DNA of 64,000 bases from DAOSEC01 sp035362935 (lineage in GTDB: Bacteria > Bacillota_I > Bacilli_A > ML615J-28 > CAG-313). The DNA lies in the NCBI GenBank assembly GCA_035362935.1, contig DAOSEC010000001.1, forward strand, positions 62,001 through 126,000, in the 5' to 3' direction. Position numbers and translations under genes: made by a program. Positions 18,501 to 26,753 of this stretch are shown here, in pieces. The notes beneath the pieces were generated by a model that was not told the origin of the DNA, made no database searches, and worked only from the letters and a program-made list of their open reading frames with translations. How positions within the stretch are numbered: the first letter of the stretch is position 1; each line of letters starts with the position of its first letter.

Positions 18501-21500
18501 CTTAGGTGATATCGATAATCATCCTATGTTACCAGATTATACCGGACTCAACCCAGATTTTGACACAACCGATATGGGATTAGCAGAAATATTATTCTTA
18601 GTAAATCACGTAAAAAGTTTAAACATTGATGCTTTACGTGATATATTAGGGGACTTCTTAATTGGAGAAGGAAGCTTAGTTTCTACCGAAAAAGAATTAG
18701 GTGTTGTACCTGGTGCCACATTACAAGCAAAAACACAAAACTGGGATTTAGAAATCATAACAATCATTGATTTATTGTCTCAATATACTGAGTTATTTGG
18801 AGGAGAAGAAACACCAGACTTCTTAGCACTTCTTGATGACTCATCTAAAATTAAAAACTTACTTACCCCATTAAATCATTCATTCATCTTAAGAGAGATT
18901 CTTCCAGATATGATTGACACGTTACTTGCAGGAGCAGGAACTGGAGAACTTGATGGATGGTTTACTGATTGGTTAGATGACCAAGTTGGTGTGGACGGAT
19001 TAGGAAATAATAACCCAGTTGCAAGCGTCGCAATATGGGATGATGAAATTGAAGTATTGGCTATGCTCATTTCAGTGTTTAACAATGCATTTGGTGGGGC
19101 GTTACCAAGCGACATTAGTAATCTTAATGTAGGTGATGTGGATAACCACCCAGTACTTTTGGGAAATGCATATGATGATGCAAATCCTGGCTTGGCTGAA
19201 CTATTGTATTTAATGAATTATTCTAAGATTTTTGATGTGTCTAACATAAGAGGCCTCATAGGAGACTTTATCGTTGGACCTGATAAATTAATCAACTCCT
19301 CAAAAGAATTAGGGGTTGTAACAGGAGCAGATGATGAGGCTTTGTTGCTTGCTTGGGATGATGAAATTAAAGCACTAATCGCCGTGATAGACCAATACAA
19401 TACTGTATTTGCGGATATGGATCAAGGAGATTACTTAGATCAATTAACGGATAAAAACACAATTCAAAACTTATTAGGAAACTTTAATCACTCTATTTTA
19501 TTACGAGAAGTGTTACCAGACTTGTTATATTCTGTAATGCCTGCCGAAATCGTGACTGATTGGGTTGATACATGGTTAGTAAACCAAGTTGGCGTTGACG
19601 GATTAGGAAATAACAATCCAGTCGCAAGCATTGCTTTGTGGGATGAAGAGATTGAAAACATAGCTGGAATGATCGAGGCATACAACATATCATTCTCTGG
19701 TGGATTTAGCATCGATCTAGAAACCATGAATTTAGGTGATGTGGACAACAATCCTCGTATCTTAGGGGAAGATTATGACAACACAGCTCCAGGACTAGCA
19801 GAAATCTTATACTTTATGAATCAATCAAAATCCTTTAAGGTAGATGAGATTCGAAACATCATTGGCGACTTCTTAGTTGGCCCAGGAAACATAATTGAAA
19901 CAGATAAAGAATTAGGTACCATCTCAGCAGCAACTCCAGAAGACTTGATTATTGCTTGGGATGATGAAATCAAAGCGTTAATCAACGTAATGGATCAATA
20001 TAATACATTATTTGCTGGATCAAGTGATTTCTTACAAGACCTAAACGACCGGTCTGAAATTGAGTCATTGTTAGGCGGATTTAATCACTCGATTATATTA
20101 AGAGAAGTATTACCAGACTTATTATATTCAGTCATGCCATCTGAAATTGTAACCGATTGGGTAGATGCTTGGCTCATTGATCAAGTAGGAGTAGATGGTT
20201 TAGGAAACAACAAACCAGTTGCAAGTATCCTTGATTGGGATATAGAAATATCTAAGATCGCTGGAATGATTGAAGCATATAACATTTCTTTCTCAAGCGG
20301 ATTTAGCATTGACTTAGAAACCATGAACTTAGGTGATGTAGATAATAATCCTCGTATTTTAGGGGAAGATTATGATAATACATCTCCAGGACTAGCAGAA
20401 ATCTTATATTTTATGAATCAATCAAAATCATTTAAGGTTGATGAAATCAGAAATATTATCGGAGACTTCTTAATCGGGCCAGGAAACATCATTGAAACAG
20501 ACAAAGAATTAGGAACCATCACAGCAGGAGATTCAAATGCATTGATGCTTGCTTGGGATGAAGAAATCAAAGCCCTTATTAATGTAATGAACCAATACAA
20601 TACATTGTTTGCTGGATCAAGTAATTTCTTACAAGAGTTGACGAACCGATCTGACATTGAAGCATTGCTTGGTGGATTCAATCATTCGATTATATTAAGA
20701 GAAGTATTGCCAGACTTGTTATATTCTGTAATGCCTTCTGAAATTGTAACTGATTGGGTAGACACTTGGTTGGTAAATCAAGTAGGTGAAGATGCCTTTG
20801 GAAATAACAATCTAGTAGAAAGCATTGCTATATGGGATGAAGAGATTTCAAATATTGCTGGAATGATTGAAGCATACAACAAATCATTCTCAAGCGGATT
20901 TAGCATCGATTTAGAAACCATGAACTTAGGTGATGTAGACAATAATCCTCGTATTTTAGGTGAAGATTATGATAATACAACTCCAGGACTCGCAGAAATT
21001 TTATACTTCATGAATCAATCAAAATCATTTAAGGTTGATGAAATTCGCAACATATTAAGTGAATTCTTAATTGGACCTGGTAACCTGATCTCAACAGCCA
21101 AAGAACTTGGAACTGTGACAGCAGGCACTCCAGAGGATCTCGTTATCGCTTGGGATGATGAAATATATGCACTTATCTCTGTGATGGAAAGCTATAACTC
21201 AACCTTTGCAGGTTCAAGTGACTTCTTAGGGGAATTAACTGATCGAAGCGTAATTGAAACACTTCTTGGAAGATTCAATGAATCAATCATGTTACGTGAA
21301 GTGTTACCAGACTTAATCTACTCTGTATTACCAGCAGAAATTATATCTGATTGGGTTGATACATGGTTGGTAAATCAAGTTGGTGTAGACGGACTTGGTG
21401 ATAACAATCCAGTTGAAAACTATGCATCATGGCAAACTGAAATTTCAAATATTGCTGGTATGATTGAAACATACAACAAAGCATTTGCGTTAGGATTTAA

Positions 21501-23829
21501 TGTTGACTTAGCTACTATGCCTCTTGGAGATGTAGATAACAATCCAAGATTACTAGGAAATGCGTATGACAACACATCACCTGGACTTGCTGAAATGTTA
21601 TACTTTATGAATCAATCAAAATCATTCAAGGTTGATGAAATTCGCAACATATTAAGCGAATTCTTAATTGGACCGGGTAACCTAATCTCAACAGCCAAAG
21701 AACTTGGAACTGTGACAGCAGGAACCCCAGAAGATCTCGTTATCGCTTGGGATGATGAAATATATGCACTAATCTCCGTAATGGAAAGTTATAATTCAAC
21801 CTTTACTGGTGGAGACTTCTTGGATAATTTAACCGATCGTTCAGAAATTGAAACCTTATTAGGAAGATTTAATGAGTCTGTTATGTTAAGAGAAGTATTG
21901 CCAGATATGGTTTATTCCGTATTGCCTGCTGAAATCATCTCTGATTGGGTAGATGCTTGGTTAATCAATCAAGTAGGAGTAGATGGATTTGGTGATAACT
22001 TACCAGTTGAAAATTATGCATCATGGCAATCTGAAATTTCTAATATCGCAGGTATGATTGAAACATACAACAAAGCATTTGCTTCAGGATTTAATGTTGA
22101 TTTAGCGACAATGCCTCTTGGTAACGTTGATAACAACCCAAGAATCTTAGGAAATGCATATGACAACACATCACCTGGACTTGCTGAAATGTTGTACTTT
22201 ATGAATCAATCAAAATCATTCAAGGTTGATGAAATTCGAAACATTTTAGATGAATTCTTAGTTGGACCTGGTAAATTAATCAACACAGCAAAAGAACTAG
22301 GAACTGTTACAGCAGGAACTCCAGAAGACTTAATTATTGCTTGGGATGAAGAAATCAAAGACTTAATCACAGCAATCGAAAAATACAATGATATTACAAC
22401 AGGCGGTATGGGAGTGCCACTCGATTTATTCAGCGCACTCGATGATGAATCAACAATCAGTGATGTGTTAGGAGCATTCAATGCATCTATCATGTTACGT
22501 GAAGTATTGCCAGATTTAATCAACGACATTGCAACTAGCGTGGGAATGACAAATTGGATTTCTACATGGTTGACAGACCAAGTAGGTGTTGACCTATCAA
22601 GCAATAACAAACCAGTTCAATCAGAAGCTGTTTGGGCAGTCGAAGTTGTTAAAATTGCAACTGTTATCGCAGAAGCTAACAATGCATTTGGTGGAGATAT
22701 GAGTTCACTTGATATCAGTGATTCAGGACTAGACGCAGATGCATTAGGAAATGTGTTACATGCGATGAATGATACAGATAGTTTCGTTCTCGACGAACTC
22801 AACAACATTATGAAAGACGGATTGAATAACTTAGGATATAATGTAACGAACCTTAACGACAAACCATCCACAAAAGCAGAATGGACTACCGAAATCGACA
22901 TTATCGTAAGCATCATTAAAGATATGCAAATTATTGGTGATGTGGCTGTATTGGATTGGAACGATATGGATAGTTTAATGGTAGATGGAAATCTAGATCC
23001 AGTTATTCGAGATATTGACAATACAACAAGACAAGTTACTCGTGGTGAATTGTTAGGAATTATGCTTAACTCAATGGGTGATTCCATTATTCTAAGCCCG
23101 GCTATGGATCAAATTATTGGTTCTGTATTTACAAGCGGTGGATTCGATGGATACTTTGACTTAACAAGCGTAGACTTAGCAGAACTTGATTGGGTAGATG
23201 AAATTAGAGCAATCACAAGCATTAAAGATGATTTCGATAACTTTGATGGTGGTGGTGATTTAAGAACATTAAATGCAACATACATTGAAAATATGATACT
23301 TAATGCAAGTGAAGGTGTTATCGCATCTCAAATCATGGGAACAATTTTAATGGATCAATTCGCATTCATCTTAGGAGCTAAAAACCCTATAGACCCACTT
23401 ACATTAGAACCATATGATTGGAGAGATCAACAGTTACTAGAAGACAACGCTCACGCAATTGCTAATATGATTACATTAGGGGAAGCATTGGGTAACATGT
23501 TTGGTGGTAACTTAGACAACTATGAAGATGTTGGAAATGCAATGAAAGAATTACAACCAGGTATTGGCGTAGATCGACCTGCATTTGCTGATATTTACTT
23601 ACCTGCATTCGTAGATTATGCATCAGGTGACGATGGAATGTTAGACAGCGTTGATATGACTACAGTTGATTACGTACTTGAAGGAAATGCATTTAACCAA
23701 TTCTTTGAAGATTGGGATAGAACAGATATGTTTACAAGTGCAGCAACTCTTCCAGGAGCGTATGCAACATTACAAGGATCAGGAGCTCAAGTTTCATTGG
23801 TCATCGTAGATAGCATACTTGGATACTAA
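15589..23829 (+). CDS. Giant CvpA-like membrane protein with tandem ~200-residue repeats
   Basis: This 2746-residue protein is the largest in the window. Residues 1-215 hold about four membrane segments (near 16-37, 46-66, 128-155, 186-212) with CvpA-like features: GGFMKGLKKT after the first segment and a Gly-rich GAAVGAVKGLFEAL near the last. The rest is acidic and predicted helical. Eight tandem repeats of 198-210 residues occupy about 785-2384, with looser copies before and after. Each repeat contains GLAEILYFMNQSKSFKVDEI, an AWDDEIKAL segment, NHSIILREVLPDLLYSV, DWVDTWLVNQVGVD and GDVDNNPRILG. There is no LPXTG motif or C-terminal anchor. It is monocistronic, with its own promoter and terminator. 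I know no characterised relative; a structural or adhesive envelope role is inference. Confidence 0.9.
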   Translation: MPIPGINLGNIDLSNLMTYLYVLIGIAILAGVLGGFMKGLKKTIYTTVIYIGVYVAAWVALPYVVNAVYELNIGDLVRPYVAQYFNMELFGQPITSIKNLVMSALENFVPGANVILTPGSDALAFIEGTAIMVVRIIVFFVLLFVGGIVINLLGRILWTLFFKKLVGDTKYKDRDKTRKTNRFRLLGAAVGAVKGLFEALIIIVPIGGLMSVMSTLDSNTLRTLLGANPGEQTSLSEQEPENIGGIDAEAIVTFIEEYKASTLAQIVSQIKVGAEQKQIDYYIIDELGKIETKGNRKIYLREELVVVLEVVSEFPGVFTGEPIDPFNLTEEQINNVVTKLKQSRLIPELIIIGVDYALTMEEVQTIVDEYDIDTSDLAEIDWYQEFENVLDIGGNVLKLGNPQELDYLNIEAAKIRGITGSIAESQIINIVLPIAINYALSLPEVEEMLGEIEYDFSEIVWGNEIIAIGEIYISVTDLELNPDELGIELLDRLSDEDFFEGVLDVIGAISTSQVITQLAPALADAAYNSFAPEDFQGLLSFSNLQPDEWQDEFRRLLNIVVSISELGILSGEPINPMTLDMDAVRSIIENLFDLVVIQGNEGAIVARLTNMIPPIVEGFEPNLDPSLNWKEQALQIVNILEAVQQFGDISFDEEFDILSLLSAENADALANILTELNHSLILREIIPALINNFLGGGESSPIEMGISLEDFLSEWLTRQTTIDPITQEKIPMESIAEWDSEIIYIARMLIIAMDIMTVDISDLSNLPIGDKNYNAATAETFTTENAGFAQLLYLMNYAQSFKIEGIRTLLSTFLLGEGSLISTEKELGTVVALEDQTIIEAWNIEIVAMMTVIEEAQDVIAALSDENADIMDQLADPSKVETILLAFNDSQVLRVVLPDFIHTLLSTTGMEEWSTDWLADQVGVDEFGENNPTESIEVWEIEISLLAKAISGINSVLGGGFGEGFDFNNINLGDIDNHPMLPDYTGLNPDFDTTDMGLAEILFLVNHVKSLNIDALRDILGDFLIGEGSLVSTEKELGVVPGATLQAKTQNWDLEIITIIDLLSQYTELFGGEETPDFLALLDDSSKIKNLLTPLNHSFILREILPDMIDTLLAGAGTGELDGWFTDWLDDQVGVDGLGNNNPVASVAIWDDEIEVLAMLISVFNNAFGGALPSDISNLNVGDVDNHPVLLGNAYDDANPGLAELLYLMNYSKIFDVSNIRGLIGDFIVGPDKLINSSKELGVVTGADDEALLLAWDDEIKALIAVIDQYNTVFADMDQGDYLDQLTDKNTIQNLLGNFNHSILLREVLPDLLYSVMPAEIVTDWVDTWLVNQVGVDGLGNNNPVASIALWDEEIENIAGMIEAYNISFSGGFSIDLETMNLGDVDNNPRILGEDYDNTAPGLAEILYFMNQSKSFKVDEIRNIIGDFLVGPGNIIETDKELGTISAATPEDLIIAWDDEIKALINVMDQYNTLFAGSSDFLQDLNDRSEIESLLGGFNHSIILREVLPDLLYSVMPSEIVTDWVDAWLIDQVGVDGLGNNKPVASILDWDIEISKIAGMIEAYNISFSSGFSIDLETMNLGDVDNNPRILGEDYDNTSPGLAEILYFMNQSKSFKVDEIRNIIGDFLIGPGNIIETDKELGTITAGDSNALMLAWDEEIKALINVMNQYNTLFAGSSNFLQELTNRSDIEALLGGFNHSIILREVLPDLLYSVMPSEIVTDWVDTWLVNQVGEDAFGNNNLVESIAIWDEEISNIAGMIEAYNKSFSSGFSIDLETMNLGDVDNNPRILGEDYDNTTPGLAEILYFMNQSKSFKVDEIRNILSEFLIGPGNLISTAKELGTVTAGTPEDLVIAWDDEIYALISVMESYNSTFAGSSDFLGELTDRSVIETLLGRFNESIMLREVLPDLIYSVLPAEIISDWVDTWLVNQVGVDGLGDNNPVENYASWQTEISNIAGMIETYNKAFALGFNVDLATMPLGDVDNNPRLLGNAYDNTSPGLAEMLYFMNQSKSFKVDEIRNILSEFLIGPGNLISTAKELGTVTAGTPEDLVIAWDDEIYALISVMESYNSTFTGGDFLDNLTDRSEIETLLGRFNESVMLREVLPDMVYSVLPAEIISDWVDAWLINQVGVDGFGDNLPVENYASWQSEISNIAGMIETYNKAFASGFNVDLATMPLGNVDNNPRILGNAYDNTSPGLAEMLYFMNQSKSFKVDEIRNILDEFLVGPGKLINTAKELGTVTAGTPEDLIIAWDEEIKDLITAIEKYNDITTGGMGVPLDLFSALDDESTISDVLGAFNASIMLREVLPDLINDIATSVGMTNWISTWLTDQVGVDLSSNNKPVQSEAVWAVEVVKIATVIAEANNAFGGDMSSLDISDSGLDADALGNVLHAMNDTDSFVLDELNNIMKDGLNNLGYNVTNLNDKPSTKAEWTTEIDIIVSIIKDMQIIGDVAVLDWNDMDSLMVDGNLDPVIRDIDNTTRQVTRGELLGIMLNSMGDSIILSPAMDQIIGSVFTSGGFDGYFDLTSVDLAELDWVDEIRAITSIKDDFDNFDGGGDLRTLNATYIENMILNASEGVIASQIMGTILMDQFAFILGAKNPIDPLTLEPYDWRDQQLLEDNAHAIANMITLGEALGNMFGGNLDNYEDVGNAMKELQPGIGVDRPAFADIYLPAFVDYASGDDGMLDSVDMTTVDYVLEGNAFNQFFEDWDRTDMFTSAATLPGAYATLQGSGAQVSLVIVDSILGY
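17941..22740 (+). repeat. Eight tandem ~600-bp coding repeats
   Basis: Unit starts, taken at the codons for the GLAE motif, are near 17941, 18571, 19183, 19786, 20383, 20980, 21577 and 22171. Spacing is 594-630 bases and always whole codons. Units 3-8 are the most alike; units 1 and 2 are diverged. Units 6 and 7 are nearly identical over their first half. Confidence 0.9.
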
Positions 23830-23856
23830 TTCTAGAGTTAATTACATAACAAAACA

Positions 23857-23889
23857 AAAAGGGGAAGTGTTTCAAACACCTCCTCTTTT
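23857..23889 (+). terminator. Terminator of the giant gene
   Basis: AAAAGGGGAAGTGTTT (from 23857) pairs with AAACACCTCCTCTTTT (to 23889) with one wobble and one mismatch around a short loop. Confidence 0.75.
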
Positions 23890-23903
23890 CTTATATGATT
23901 TAA

Positions 23904-23931
23904 TTGACTATTCAATGGAAAAAGGTATAAT
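23904..23931 (+). promoter_or_regulatory. Promoter of the anion permease gene
   Basis: TTGACT (23904-23909), a 16-base spacer and TATAAT (23926-23931). Confidence 0.65.
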
Positions 23932-23967
23932 ATAATATGGATTTGATTCGAGGTGTAATGAGTAGTT

Positions 23968-25086
23968 ATGAATAAATTACTTACTTATTTTTGGAAAGAT
24001 AAAGTTATGATTATCGCGGCAATAGCTGCGATTTTTACGATGTTTTTAATTCCACCTAGCATAGCATACCTCGGTTACTTTAAAGTGAAAGTATTAATCT
24101 GTATGTTTGGGTTAATGCTAGCGGTAGGCGGAATGTATGAAGAAAACTTCTTTACCGTAGTAGCTATTAAACTAGTTAAACATTTCAAGTCGGTTCGAAA
24201 TATTTCTCTCATTATTGTGTTAACTACATTTACACTAGGTATGCTTATTACAAACGATGCTGTTTTATTAACACTAATTCCTTTTTCTATATTTGTAATG
24301 AAGGAAATCAAACAAGAAAAACAGATCATTACGCTTGTCATTCTACAAACCTTGGCGGCAAACCTTGGTTCGGCACTAACTCCGATGGGAGATCCACAAA
24401 ACATTTATCTATACACTAAATTTAACATTCCATTTCTAGAATTTATGCAAGCGATGTTGCCAATTACACTAAGTGGACTAATTCTTATTGTGGTTACAAC
24501 GTTAATCGTATTTCCAAAGATTGAAGTAGAACCGGTAAAACATGTAGCTTACATCAATGACCGAAAAATATATATATACTTTATTATGTTTGGAATAACA
24601 ATCCTCGCAATCTTAGGGTATCTAAACGATTTTATCGTATTAGGTGCTGTAACAATCATCACCCTATTTACTAATAAAAAGTTGTTTGTAAGGGTGGACT
24701 ACAACTTGCTTCTCACCTTTTCGATGTTTTTTATTTTCACTGGAAATATTTCACAGATTGATGCTATTAAACAAGTTTTTGAACGGGTACTTCATTCGGG
24801 AACGTCAGTCTATTTTATTGGTCTAGCAACAAGTCAAGTAATCTCAAACGTGCCGGCTGCTGTATTGCTTTCAACATTCACTCCAGTAATACACATCAAA
24901 GATTTGTTACAAGGTGTTAATGTTGGTGCGATGGGAACCATTATTGCGTCATTAGCCAGCTTAATTTCCTATAAGTTTGTGTTAAAAGATTATCCAAACA
25001 TGTATGGGAAATACTTACTAAAGTATACTATAATTTGTATCATCTATATCACAATCATTACCGGAGTCGTTTTCATATTGAAATAA
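23968..25086 (+). CDS. Ion-transporter superfamily anion permease (SLC13/CitMHS/ArsB-like)
   Basis: This 372-residue membrane protein has about ten or eleven hydrophobic segments. The two re-entrant-loop signatures of the ion transporter superfamily are visible: LITNDAVLLTLIPF in the first half and the SNVPAAVLLSTF segment in the second. GSALTPMGDPQNIYLY is a typical substrate-loop motif. Members export arsenite or import dicarboxylates, citrate or other anions; the substrate cannot be assigned here. AGGTG lies eight bases before a TTATG start. The gene stands alone. Confidence 0.85.
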   Translation: MNKLLTYFWKDKVMIIAAIAAIFTMFLIPPSIAYLGYFKVKVLICMFGLMLAVGGMYEENFFTVVAIKLVKHFKSVRNISLIIVLTTFTLGMLITNDAVLLTLIPFSIFVMKEIKQEKQIITLVILQTLAANLGSALTPMGDPQNIYLYTKFNIPFLEFMQAMLPITLSGLILIVVTTLIVFPKIEVEPVKHVAYINDRKIYIYFIMFGITILAILGYLNDFIVLGAVTIITLFTNKKLFVRVDYNLLLTFSMFFIFTGNISQIDAIKQVFERVLHSGTSVYFIGLATSQVISNVPAAVLLSTFTPVIHIKDLLQGVNVGAMGTIIASLASLISYKFVLKDYPNMYGKYLLKYTIICIIYITIITGVVFILK

Positions 25087-25137
25087 TTGTTCAATAATAG
25101 CTGAAAAATAGATTTTAAAATATTTTGAAAAAACCAC

Positions 25138-25166
25138 TTGATTTTTATATTTTTATATGGTATAAT
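25138..25166 (+). promoter_or_regulatory. Strong promoter with no gene directly downstream
   Basis: TTGATT (25138-25143), a 17-base spacer and TATAAT (25161-25166) preceded by TGG. The first downstream element is a terminator at 25214-25238, so the predicted transcript is only about 65 bases. Confidence 0.65.
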
Positions 25167-25172
25167 ACCCAA

Positions 25173-25238
25173 GGTTTTTAAATCTCCTTATTATAAAAAA
25201 CCAAACACACCACAAACCCCTCATTTGAGGGGTTTTTT
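25173..25238 (+). ncRNA. Candidate small RNA or attenuated leader upstream of rpmE
   Basis: The stretch lies between a strong promoter and an intrinsic terminator and contains no ATG. TCTCCTTA at 25183-25190 is complementary to Shine-Dalgarno sequences. AAAAAACC at 25194-25201 could pair with GGTTTTTT at 25231-25238 as an alternative to the terminator stem, as in an attenuator. It could equally be the 3' end of the permease transcript; no RNA family is recognised. Confidence 0.4.
25214..25238 (+). terminator. Strong intrinsic terminator
   Basis: AAACCCCTCA (25214-25223) pairs with TGAGGGGTTT (25226-25235), followed by T residues to 25238. It can end both the permease transcript and the short transcript from 25138. 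Confidence 0.85.
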
Positions 25239-25262
25239 CAAAACATAGGGAGTAAATATTGT

Positions 25263-25291
25263 TTGACTATTTATAATTTTTTTGATATAAT
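25263..25291 (+). promoter_or_regulatory. Promoter of rpmE
   Basis: TTGACT (25263-25268), a 17-base spacer and TATAAT (25286-25291) preceded by TGA. Confidence 0.75.
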
Positions 25292-25345
25292 ACCTTAGTA
25301 AACTTACTATGGTTAAGGTTAACTATGGCGGAAGGAGAGTTAAGT

Positions 25346-25558
25346 ATGAAAAAAGGAATTCACCCAGCATATAACAAGGTAAAAGTTATTTGTGTTTCTT
25401 GTGGAAATGAATTTGAAAGTGGATCCGTTTTGAAAGAGGTGCGTGTTGATACATGTTCAAACTGCCACCCATTCTATACCGGGCAACAAAAATTCGTACA
25501 AGCTGCAGGGCGTATTGATAAGTTCAATAAACGTGCAGAAAAAGCAACAAAGAAATAA
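25346..25558 (+). CDS. rpmE: Ribosomal protein L31, zinc-binding type
   Basis: This 70-residue protein of the large ribosomal subunit starts MKKGIHPAYNKV. It has two CxxC pairs, CVSC and CSNC, marking the zinc-containing form of L31, and ends with the HPFYTGQQKFVQAAGR signature. ATG 25346 is set by GGAAGGAGAG upstream; the in-frame ATG at 25325 would place that site inside the gene. It has its own promoter and terminator. Confidence 0.96.
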   Translation: MKKGIHPAYNKVKVICVSCGNEFESGSVLKEVRVDTCSNCHPFYTGQQKFVQAAGRIDKFNKRAEKATKK

Positions 25559-25568
25559 AACAAAAAAT

Positions 25569-25588
25569 AGGCCACACGGCCTTTTTTT
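25569..25588 (+). terminator. Terminator of rpmE
   Basis: AGGCC (25569-25573) pairs with GGCCT (25578-25582) around ACAC, followed by seven T residues. Confidence 0.85.
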
Positions 25589-25611
25589 ATTTTATCCTTG
25601 CTAAAAACTCA

Positions 25612-25640
25612 TTGAAATAAAGATTCCTTTCATATATAAT
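25612..25640 (+). promoter_or_regulatory. Promoter of the tdk operon
   Basis: TTGAAA (25612-25617), a 17-base spacer and TATAAT (25635-25640). Confidence 0.7.
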
Positions 25641-25663
25641 ATGACTATGCTAGGAGGGGAATT

Positions 25664-26269
25664 ATGGAGATTAGATTAAAAGATGGTTGGATAGAGGTTA
25701 TTTGTGGCAGTATGTTTGCGGGTAAGACAGAAGAACTAATTCGCAGAATCAAGCGAATTGAGTATGCAAGAAAAGAAGTTGTAGTGTTCAAACCACAAAT
25801 TGACACACGCTATAGCAATGAAGAAGTGGTAAGTCACTCAAATTTGCGTAAACCTTCCATACCAATATCAAGTTCAAAAGAAATATTTCACCACTTGGAT
25901 ATTCAAAAGTTACCGTATGCGGTGGCAATTGATGAGATACAATTTTTTGATGATAACATCATAAGCATTTGTGAATTTTTAGCCGATCATGGTGTAAGAG
26001 TGATTGTTGCTGGTCTTGATATGAATTTTAGAGGTGAACCATTTGGACCGATGCCTCTGGTACTATCACGAGCAGAATATGTCACAAAGTTACAAGCAAT
26101 TTGTCAAGTGTGTGGTGATCCAGCAACAAGAACACAACGAATCATCAATGGAAAGCCAGCAAACTACGACGATCCAATCATTTTAGTAAGTGCCAAAGAA
26201 TCCTATGAAGCACGTTGTAGACATTGTCACCAGATTCCAAACAAACCTAAGGAAAAAATCCATGGATAA
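25664..26269 (+). CDS. tdk: Thymidine kinase
   Basis: It phosphorylates thymidine (and usually deoxyuridine) in the salvage pathway. The 201 residues are a type II TK: P-loop GSMFAGKTEELIRRI, Walker B-type VAIDEIQFFD, the lasso region, and a zinc site formed by CQVCGDPA and CRHCH. TAGGAGGGG precedes the ATG. It overlaps tadA by eight bases, and a GNAT gene follows, forming a three-gene operon. Confidence 0.97.
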   Translation: MEIRLKDGWIEVICGSMFAGKTEELIRRIKRIEYARKEVVVFKPQIDTRYSNEEVVSHSNLRKPSIPISSSKEIFHHLDIQKLPYAVAIDEIQFFDDNIISICEFLADHGVRVIVAGLDMNFRGEPFGPMPLVLSRAEYVTKLQAICQVCGDPATRTQRIINGKPANYDDPIILVSAKESYEARCRHCHQIPNKPKEKIHG

Positions 26270-26753
26270 CGATCAACTCTTTATGAAGCAAGCCTTAAAA
26301 CTTGCTAAAAAGGCATATGATCAACTCGAAGTTCCAGTCGGCTGTGTGATTGTTCAAAACGGCAAGATTATCGCTAGAAGCTATAATCAACGACACACAA
26401 CAAAAAACAGTCTTGATCATGCCGAGTTAATTGCGATAAAAAAAGCATGTAAAAAACTAAATCAGTGGATATTAGATGATTGTGAAATGTATGTAACACT
26501 AGAACCATGTTTGATGTGTGCTGGTGCTATCTTGCAATCAAGAATCAAACGTCTCATATACGCAACTAATGAACCAAAGTTTGGCAGTTGTGGTAGTATA
26601 ATTGATGTGATTGAAAATAAAACATTCAATCATCAGGTATTACTAACACGATATGTCTTAGAAGAAGAATCAAAAACGTTATTAAAAACTTTTTTTAAGG
26701 AGATTAGAGCCTCAAAACAAAAAGTAGGTGAGAACAATGAGGGTAACAGTTAA
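26262..26753 (+). CDS. tadA: tRNA adenosine-34 deaminase
   Basis: It converts A34 to inosine in the anticodon wobble position, usually of tRNA-Arg(ACG). The 163 residues have the zinc deaminase signature: HAE in DHAELIAI and PCLMC in LEPCLMCAGAI, plus VPVGCVIV near the start and ATNEPKFGSCGS after the core. ATG 26262 lies within the end of tdk, after AAGGAAAA; the in-frame extension upstream overlaps tdk extensively and has no family match. It overlaps the next gene by 17 bases. Confidence 0.95.
   Translation: MDNDQLFMKQALKLAKKAYDQLEVPVGCVIVQNGKIIARSYNQRHTTKNSLDHAELIAIKKACKKLNQWILDDCEMYVTLEPCLMCAGAILQSRIKRLIYATNEPKFGSCGSIIDVIENKTFNHQVLLTRYVLEEESKTLLKTFFKEIRASKQKVGENNEGNS

Noticed and set aside
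17941..22740. CRISPR or satellite array
   Set aside because: The period is about 600 bases, in frame and coding, with no short repeat-spacer pattern.
15589..23829. Several antisense ORFs of 60-180 codons across the giant gene
   Set aside because: They recur with the repeat period, have no ribosome-binding sites and mirror the sense codon bias, so they are shadows.
23840..23967. Short AT-rich runs such as ATATATAT recurring here and in many intergenic regions
   Set aside because: They are expected from base composition and overlap ordinary -10 boxes; no ordered pattern was seen.
26190..26261. Extended start of tadA inside tdk
   Set aside because: The added residues do not match deaminases, while ATG 26262 has an upstream AAGGAAA and yields the family length.
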